DNA of 64,000 bases from Flaccisagitta enflata (Eukaryota > Chaetognatha > Sagittoidea > Aphragmophora), in the NCBI GenBank assembly GCA_965153355.1, contig OZ231126.1:95666001-95730000 (forward strand). The letters run 5' to 3'. Shown piece by piece: positions 58,399 through 64,000 of the stretch. Position numbers and translations under genes: made by a program. Below the pieces are notes generated by a model. That model was not told the DNA's origin. It ran no database searches and worked only from the letters and a program-made list of their open reading frames with translations. Numbering within the stretch: position 1 is the first letter of the stretch; every line of letters begins with the position of its first letter.

Positions 58399-58457
58399 GT
58401 ATAACCTGGCTTGTTATTTGCCTTTGTTTTTCATTTCTTTTGCCCCTTTAACTTCAG

Positions 58458-58749
58458 GCTACATTTTTCACTATGCCACGAAAACTAGTTTCCCTGAGGT
58501 CAAGTTTTAAAGAATCGCAAATTGTTGAGCAGGGCCCCGGGTGGTACTTAGTTGATGAAGAATACCCCTCATCAACTGAGTCTGAATCCGCCTCTCTCAA
58601 TGTCCTCATACGGCGAACCGACGGTCCGAGTGTCCAACAAACGAAAGAGAAAAGTGGCAAATGCTGACGACCATAAAATTGCAGAAATTGTTAAACAAAC
58701 CTTAGACGAAATTGTTGATTGCATAGGTGAGATATTATCTGACGGATAA
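58458..58749 (+). CDS. gene U, exon 16, or separate short gene
   Basis: A 59-base intron ends at TTAACTTCAG. The continued frame includes an ATG at 58473 (MPRKLVSLRSSFKESQ, GPGWYLVDEEYPSSTESESA) and ends at TGA 58665-58667. A second overlapping frame runs on to TAA 58747-58749 and contains a nuclear-signal-like NKRKRKV and a helix (IAEIVKQTLDEIVDCIGEIL), so a shift near 58595 may have split one protein. Whether this belongs to gene U or starts a new gene at 58473 is undecided. Confidence 0.45.
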
Positions 58750-59107
58750 AATTCTTATTTGTATTTTGCAATCATTTACTAATTTGTTATCTGCCGAAAA
58801 AGGTTGAAGTAAAATAATTAAATGTCTCCTCTTCGACCCCGTCCCCGGGAATCGGCACTATTTGCGATTCTGATTGAGTGTGCCGTGTTGATACTTTTTT
58901 GTTTTGTTCCATCGATTTTTGTCAACGTAGCGTTAGATGGGTGCCACACATAACTTGCCTTTTTTTGCGGCAAAATTTTGTTCGTAGAATGTAGTATGAA
59001 GCTGTAGGTGAAACGGCAACGGATGTGATATTTTTGTAGATACGGTCAAGAGTTGGAATAGGAAATATCTCAATTTTAAGGGTATCAGAATCGTGTTCTA
59101 CAGCTTT
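58750..59107. other. non-coding, nothing recognised
   Basis: AT-rich sequence after the last exon; no polyadenylation signal could be chosen with confidence. Confidence 0.45.
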
Positions 59108-59170
59108 TTAGTCGCGTGCACGCGACTCTACATCCCGCTTTGTCGGTCCGTTGGTCGGTCGGTCGGTTGG
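59108..59170 (+). repeat. family P head leading into a tandem array
   Basis: Perfect AGTCGCGTGCACGCGACT at 59110-59127, CTCTACATCCCGCTTTGTCG, then GGTCGGTCGGTCGGTTGG. Instead of the tail it opens into the array at 59171. Confidence 0.8.
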
Positions 59171-60108
59171 TCCCCTTCTTACTTTTTTGTCCATTACGTC
59201 ATTTTAAGTCATTTTAAGTCATTCTAAGTCATTTTAAGTCATTGTAAGTCATTTTAAGTCGGTTAGTTGGTCTGTCCCCTTTTTGCTTTTTTGTCCATTT
59301 TGTCCTTTTTTGAGTCATTTATATTCATTTTAATTCATTTTGATTCATTTTAATTCATTTTAAGTCATTTTAAGTCATTCTAAGTTATTTCAAGTCATTT
59401 TAAGTCGGTTGGTTGGTCTGTCCCCTTTTTACTTTCTTTTCCATTACATCCTTTTTTGAGTCATTTTGATTCATTTTAATTCATTTTAATTCATCTTAGG
59501 TCATTCTAAGTCATTCTAAGTCATTTTGAGTCATTTTAAGTTAGTTGGTTGGTCTGTCCCCTTTTTACTTTTTTGTCCATTACCTCCTTTTTTGAGTCAT
59601 TTTGATTCATTTTAAGTCATTTTAAGTCATTCTAAGTCATTTTAAGTCATCTTAAGTCATTCTAAGTCGGTTGGTTGGTTTGTCCCCTTTTTACTTTTTT
59701 GTCCATTACATCCTTTTTTGAGTCATTTTGATTCATTTTAATTCATTTTAAGTCATTTTAGGTCATTCTAAGTCATTCTAAGTCATTTCAAGTCATTTTA
59801 AGTTGGTTGGTTGGTCTGTCCCCTTTTTACTTTTTTGTCCATTACATCCTTTTTTGAGTCATTTTGATTCATTTTAAGTCATTTTAAGTCATTCTAAGTC
59901 ATTCTAAGTCCTTCTAAGTCATTCTAAATCATTCTAAGTCATTTTAAGTCATTTTAAGTCGGTTGGTTGGTCTGTCCCCTTTTTACTTTTTTGTCCATTA
60001 TGTCCTTTTTAGAGTCATTTTAATTTAGTTTAAGTCATGTTAAGTCAATCTAAGTCATTCTAAGTCATTCTAAGTCATTCTAAGTCATTTTAAGTTCGTT
60101 GGTTGGTC
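59171..60108 (+). repeat. higher-order tandem array, seven ~100-155-nt units
   Basis: Each unit has GTTGGTCTGTCCCCTTTTTA, CTTTTTTGTCCATTACATCC, TTTTTTGAGTCATTTTGATT and then 5-10 copies of a ten-base AAGTCATTTT/AAGTCATTCT repeat. Unit starts: about 59171, 59271, 59417, 59553, 59678, 59816, 59971. A+T runs recur every ten bases and TGAGTCA once in most units. Confidence 0.92.
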
Positions 60109-60516
60109 TGTCCCTGTGCGGGCTCGCGTGAGCAAGCACTGTTCATTTGTTTTAAGACCTTACTTTGCCTCTAAAACTTACCCTTTTAGCAACGCCCTCT
60201 ATTAGTAGTTCGCCGCTTCGAATCGAACGGAAACTGAGCTGGGATTGATGGTACATGCCAAGAGAATTTCTTTATAAGAGCGTTTACCTGCTGTTTAGTC
60301 CATTCGCTCATCTTTATTCCTTCGCTCTCATTGTTTATTCGCGATTAGGAGTAAATAAGCCTACTAATGTTACTCTTTTTCCATCCTTTGCAGATTAATG
60401 ATGAATTGATTAGCATTACTTACCCTCTGGTTCCCTGAATGCCGAAATGAGTTGAAGTTTCAGGTACTAAGCCTTGTAAAGATGTAAATTGGTGTACTAA
60501 TGCTGATCGACTTCAG
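60109..60516. other. possible leader or intron of the next gene
   Basis: Two short intron-like stretches with TACTAAT branch-type sites (60376, 60495) and acceptors CCTTTGCAG (60393) and CGACTTCAG (60516). No coding exon upstream could be identified. Confidence 0.35.
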
Positions 60517-62988
60517 CTTCCAGTCATCTATCAAAACCTCTACAATTTCCTCTCCGTTGCGACGCGTTTGCCGGAGACAACCCAAGAAATTTATCATCTA
60601 TTCTGCGCGGCCAACAACGCCATCAGCTTTGCCGTTGTTACGCTGCAACTACAAGACATTTCCACCGCGTTTTGGGAATATTTCTACGTCGTCATCGAAC
60701 CTTACCGTCTCCTATTAGAAGAGACACGCCGTTTCCTCAATGGACAGTCGCCAATTCATTTGATGCATTTGCCAACGCTTTTCCTCAATGCTGCTTTCAG
60801 CGCCGAGCAAGAGTCTGACGCCACTACCAAGATAAGCAACCAGGAAGGGGATGAAAGTGGAGGCGGTGTTGACATCAGTGTGAGAAATGGCGGCGGCGGC
60901 GGCGTTCTCGATGGTGGAGGCGGCGGTGTTGATGGTGGCGGCGGAAGTGATGGAGGCGGTGGTGATGTCGATTGCCGAGTCGCGCACAAGGCATTGACTT
61001 ATAATCATCATCCTCCTCAAAATCCGGATCTCCTTGCCACTCACTTGGAATCCAATCTCAACGACGACGATCAAGAAAGCAAAGAGTCGTTGTTGCAAAA
61101 ACTTGAAAGAAAAATAAAAGAAATTATGAAATTGGATGAAGAAATGAATTTCCGTTTTAGAATGAAACAAACGGAATTAGAAGCGGCAATGGAAAATGAA
61201 TTGGACGATATCTTCGAAGCCATGATGGACGGAGATAGTGAGAAAATTGGCAACATTATGATTACGATTAAGGAGGAGGCGTATGAATTCGCGATGGAAA
61301 GAGAGGGAAAAGAAAGATCTGGAGTGACAGAGAGGAAGAAGGAAGGAAAAGAAACCTTCGACGTCTCATGCATGACCGCCTCACAACCGGAAGTGCCTCC
61401 AGCCCCACAACCATCGATCAACGAAGACAATCATCTTCTCGCAGCCGCGAACTTTTCTCATCCACGTCCTCTTCCTCATTGTGACGAGCCTCTTCCCTAC
61501 GATTCATCTTCCTCATCCTCTTTGAGTTCGTCGGCATCTCTCACAAATTTGCCGGCATCTGATAAGATTACGCCGACACCTGCTAAGATAACGTCGGCAC
61601 CTACCAAGATTCCGCCGGCACCTGCCAAGATTCCGCCGGCACCTGCCAAGATTCCGCCGGCACCTGCCAAGATTACGCCGGCACCTGCTACGACTTCGCG
61701 GGCATCTGTTACGAATTCATCTGCAAACTATCAAGCCTCTTTGATCGACCGTCCACGTCCGTCGACATCATCTGTAGACCACCAAGCTCCTTCAGTCAAT
61801 CGTCCATTGACATTATCTACAGACCGCCAAGCTTATTCTGTCGACCGTCGGTCATCATCTGCAGACCGCCAAGAATCATCTGACGGCCGCCCGTCGTCAT
61901 CTGGAGACATCCACGTCTCTTCTTTCCATCTTCAGTCATCATCTGAAGACCACCAAGTATCATCTGTGGATGAACAAGCCTTTACTTTTGATCGTCGATC
62001 ATCATCTGTAGACTACCAAGCTTCTTCAGTCAATCATCCGTTGACAACATCTACAGACCGCCAAGCTTACTCTGTCGACCGTCAGTCATCATCTGCAGAC
62101 CCTCAAGAATCATCTGACGATCGCCCGTCGTCATCTGAAGACATCCACGTCTCTTCGTTTCATCTTCAGTCGTTATCTGAAGACCACCAAGTATCGTCTG
62201 TGAATGAACAAGCCTTCACCTTCGATCGTCGATCGTTATCTGTAGACTGCCAAGCCTCCGTCAGTCATCTGTTGACATCATCTACAGACTACCAAGCTTC
62301 CTCTATCGATCGTCGAACATCTGCAGACCGCCGAAATTCATCTGCAGTCTATCAAGATTCATCTGCAGACTACCAAGATTCATCTGCAGACGGCAAGGAT
62401 CCATCTGACGGCAGTCCGTCGTCATCTGGAAACTACAAAGCCTCTCCTTTTCTCCCTTTTTTCCGAGGGACCACTCGTCGGGAACTTTGCGACGAGAAGA
62501 CTTACGCGAGGGCAAAAAAGCGAAAGAAGAAGAGATTTTTTCCCTCTCAACTTTTCTACGCCAGAAAAGAAAAGAAAAAGCCGCGTCTTCGACGTTACGA
62601 TTTCGAGTCCAGGAGGAGGAAAAGAAGAAAGAAAAGAATTCTCCGTCTCCACTCGAAAAACAATTACGACTCTACGGGCCATCCTTACGACTCTACGGGC
62701 CATCCTTACGACTCTACGGGCCATCCTTACGCTTCTACGGGCCACGATATTCTCGGCAGCTACGCTAAGATATTCTTGGCCGCTACGCTACGATATTCTC
62801 GGCCGCTACCCCACAAGATTCACGGCCGCCACCCCACAAGATTCCCGGCCGCCACCCCACAAGATTCCCGGCCGCCACCCCACAAGATTCCCGGCCGCCA
62901 CCCCAAGCCTTTTCCCGCGACAACGATGTCACGGGCCTTCCGATTCCGTTACCGACACTACGTCATCTTGAAGAAAAAAGAAAAGTGA
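60517..62988 (+). CDS. long exon of a repeat-rich, coiled-coil protein, unknown family
   Basis: Open from an acceptor-like CTTCAG to TGA at 62986-62988 (824 codons). Order: a folded, conserved-looking start (LPVIYQNLYNFLSVATRL, ISFAVVTLQLQDISTAFWEY); a Gly-run segment; a charged coiled coil (KLERKIKEIMKLDEEMNFRF, ELDDIFEAMMDGDSEKIG); a Pro/Ala/Lys block of seven-residue PPAPAKI repeats (61561-61690); a Ser/Asp/Arg region with a 78-residue repeat (starts 61791, 62025, partial 62258); a basic KRKKKR region; DSTGHPY repeats (62665-62742); and a 23-base repeat near the end. No ATG precedes residue 80, so the true start is upstream. A donor-like GAAAA/GTGAGA overlaps the stop, so the exon may splice on. 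Function unknown; the basic and Ser-rich composition suggests a nuclear or RNA-related role, which is only inference. Confidence 0.55.
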   Translation, partial: LPVIYQNLYNFLSVATRLPETTQEIYHLFCAANNAISFAVVTLQLQDISTAFWEYFYVVIEPYRLLLEETRRFLNGQSPIHLMHLPTLFLNAAFSAEQESDATTKISNQEGDESGGGVDISVRNGGGGGVLDGGGGGVDGGGGSDGGGGDVDCRVAHKALTYNHHPPQNPDLLATHLESNLNDDDQESKESLLQKLERKIKEIMKLDEEMNFRFRMKQTELEAAMENELDDIFEAMMDGDSEKIGNIMITIKEEAYEFAMEREGKERSGVTERKKEGKETFDVSCMTASQPEVPPAPQPSINEDNHLLAAANFSHPRPLPHCDEPLPYDSSSSSSLSSSASLTNLPASDKITPTPAKITSAPTKIPPAPAKIPPAPAKIPPAPAKITPAPATTSRASVTNSSANYQASLIDRPRPSTSSVDHQAPSVNRPLTLSTDRQAYSVDRRSSSADRQESSDGRPSSSGDIHVSSFHLQSSSEDHQVSSVDEQAFTFDRRSSSVDYQASSVNHPLTTSTDRQAYSVDRQSSSADPQESSDDRPSSSEDIHVSSFHLQSLSEDHQVSSVNEQAFTFDRRSLSVDCQASVSHLLTSSTDYQASSIDRRTSADRRNSSAVYQDSSADYQDSSADGKDPSDGSPSSSGNYKASPFLPFFRGTTRRELCDEKTYARAKKRKKKRFFPSQLFYARKEKKKPRLRRYDFESRRRKRRKKRILRLHSKNNYDSTGHPYDSTGHPYDSTGHPYASTGHDILGSYAKIFLAATLRYSRPLPHKIHGRHPTRFPAATPQDSRPPPHKIPGRHPKPFPATTMSRAFRFRYRHYVILKKKEK
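61561..61690 (+). repeat. 21-nt coding repeat (PPAPAKI)
   Basis: Six copies of CCGGCACCTGCCAAGATTCCG with few changes. Confidence 0.9.
61791..62290 (+). repeat. 234-nt coding repeat, two full copies plus a part
   Basis: TTCAGTCAATCRTCC...CTTCTTTCC-type unit begins at 61791 and 62025 (234 bases, 78 codons), with a partial third from about 62258. Confidence 0.9.
62796..62906 (+). repeat. 23-nt repeat, about five units, read in rotating frames
   Basis: CCGCCACCCCACAAGATTCC plus CGG repeated. Since 23 is not a multiple of 3, successive units are translated in all three frames (HKIHGRHP, TRFPAATPQD, SRPPPHKIP). Confidence 0.9.
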
Positions 62989-63654
62989 GAAATGAGTTCA
63001 ATGTTTATCTTCGGCAGCTTCGCTCAAGTCGACGAGGAGAAAACGCCGTTTTTGTGATAACATTTTGATTGTTGCTCTTAATACTCTCACTCTTTTTAGC
63101 TCTTTCTTGTCAGTTAGTTCATGCTCTCATTGATTTTGCATTTATTCTTCGAATTTGCCGACGATAAAAGTGCGTCAAGTCTCAATGAAAGTTGCTCTAG
63201 TGATAACAGAGCCCGCCTTCTATGATAAGAAATATGGCTTCAGTGATAAGCCTCAATGATACGATATAATTCGACGCTCCTGCACGATGCTCTAGAACGA
63301 GTTTACGCGTCGACGATTATTCTCTGCACCTCCGCTCCTACTGACTTTTCCTCCTCTCTCCAACTGCAACTCGCCGTCGAGCAATGGTTCTTTGGGTTAG
63401 ATTTACATGGAATGAAGGACGTGGGGGGTGGGAGGGGAAAAAGTTATCAGCGTTAACAATTACATTGCGATTTACGACGCTTACTTTTTCCGATTTAAGT
63501 TTCAAGCTTTTTCTTTGCATCTACTACACAATGCAGTTAGAGGTGCTTTAATTTTTACGTTCATGAATATTCAACGATCATTTTGAGGCTCAAGAGAATA
63601 TCATTTTGAATGTAATTTTCATTTTTCCATGAGACGATTCAGAGTAATTTTCTA
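62989..63654. other. no firm gene; short open frame 63256-63456
   Basis: An ATG frame of 66 codons (NSTLLHDALERVYASTIILC) lies at 63256-63456, without splice or family support. Confidence 0.35.
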
Positions 63655-63851
63655 TTGTTGATTTGCGCATCAACAACCACCTTGAAGTTAATGATGATTG
63701 TAAGCTTTTTCTTACGTTCATGAAAATAAGCAAGTTAAGATTTCATGTACATTTACTCTTGTTGACATAGAATTTGCGTCAACAGCTACCCCACGTTTAC
63801 GATGCTTACACTCATCTTTTCCTTGTTGACAAAGTTTGAGTCAACAACTAC
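63655..63851 (+). repeat. three spaced stem-loops with TTGTTGAC arms
   Basis: TTGTTGATTTGCGCATCAACAA (63656), TTGTTGAC-N11-GTCAACAG (63760) and TTGTTGAC-N9-GTCAACAA (63824). ACGTTCATGAAWAT recurs before the set. Flanking sequence is related but diverged. Confidence 0.7.
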
Positions 63852-64000
63852 ATTTAAGTTTAAGATTTTGATTTGAGTAATTCTCTTTTGTTTGAGAACG
63901 GAATTTTCCCCTCTTTGAAATCGTGACTGCCCCAATCTTTCCCTCACGATCTTTTCACATTAAAGTAGGATGGGTAATTAATTCTCCGAAACATTTGATA
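63852..64000. other. non-coding to window end
   Basis: Nothing recognised. Confidence 0.5.

Overview
The window is nuclear DNA of a multicellular animal, species not identifiable from sequence alone. The evidence is spliced genes with GT/AG introns, non-LTR retrotransposons, many short inverted-repeat DNA transposons, extreme microsatellite load, and one exon (minus strand, 23650-24961) that begins with the SNAG repressor motif MPRAFLVK, known from animal zinc-finger regulators of the Ovo, Snail, Gfi1, Scratch and Insm types. A 10-base assembly gap lies at 40299-40308.

Left part (1 to about 38.7 kb): mostly non-coding. It is packed with simple repeats: (GA/CT)n, (GT)n up to about 80 units, (CTGT)n, (GAAA)n, (CTT)n, (TTG)n, (ATC)n, (ACC)n and a 600-bp TTTA/TTCA field. 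Between them lie minisatellites (9, 33, 60, about 75 and 94 nt) and many copies of a short dispersed element, called family P here. Its head is a palindrome (best form AGTCGCGTGCACGCGACT), its middle a GTCC/GGTC-rich tract, its tail CCCCTGCCCAC...CGCGAC...GTATCCGGCCTTGTTT. The only convincing gene here is the SNAG exon; its zinc fingers are not in the window. A few orphan exon candidates are listed at low confidence.

Middle (34.7-40.3 kb): layered transposons. A TA-flanked pogo-like MITE is split by a second MITE with a perfect 4-bp target duplication. Three related TA-flanked fold-backs sit one inside another like Russian dolls. Another TA-flanked MITE follows, and a fold-back runs into the gap.

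Right part (40.3-64 kb): few microsatellites, more genes. After the gap comes a piece of a CACTA/EnSpm-like transposon protein. Then a gene of unknown family can be followed through about 16 exons (41564-58749) with mostly matching splice phases. Its introns hold a CR1/Jockey-like reverse transcriptase, a 620-bp palindrome, a second non-LTR retrotransposon (SGNH-like domain, poly-Asn linker, endonuclease, reverse transcriptase, zinc knuckle) and a 2.5-kb fold-back with a perfect 8-bp target duplication. The gene carries two in-frame TAA codons and two or three frame problems, so it is decaying, contains sequence errors, or is spliced differently from this model. Next come a 1-kb higher-order tandem array that starts at a family P head (59108-60108) and a long exon for a repeat-rich, coiled-coil protein (60517-62988).

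The most unusual content is the transposon architecture: nested MITEs with readable target duplications, the abundant palindrome-headed family P, and a TIR element whose interior is a 20-22-bp tandem repeat.
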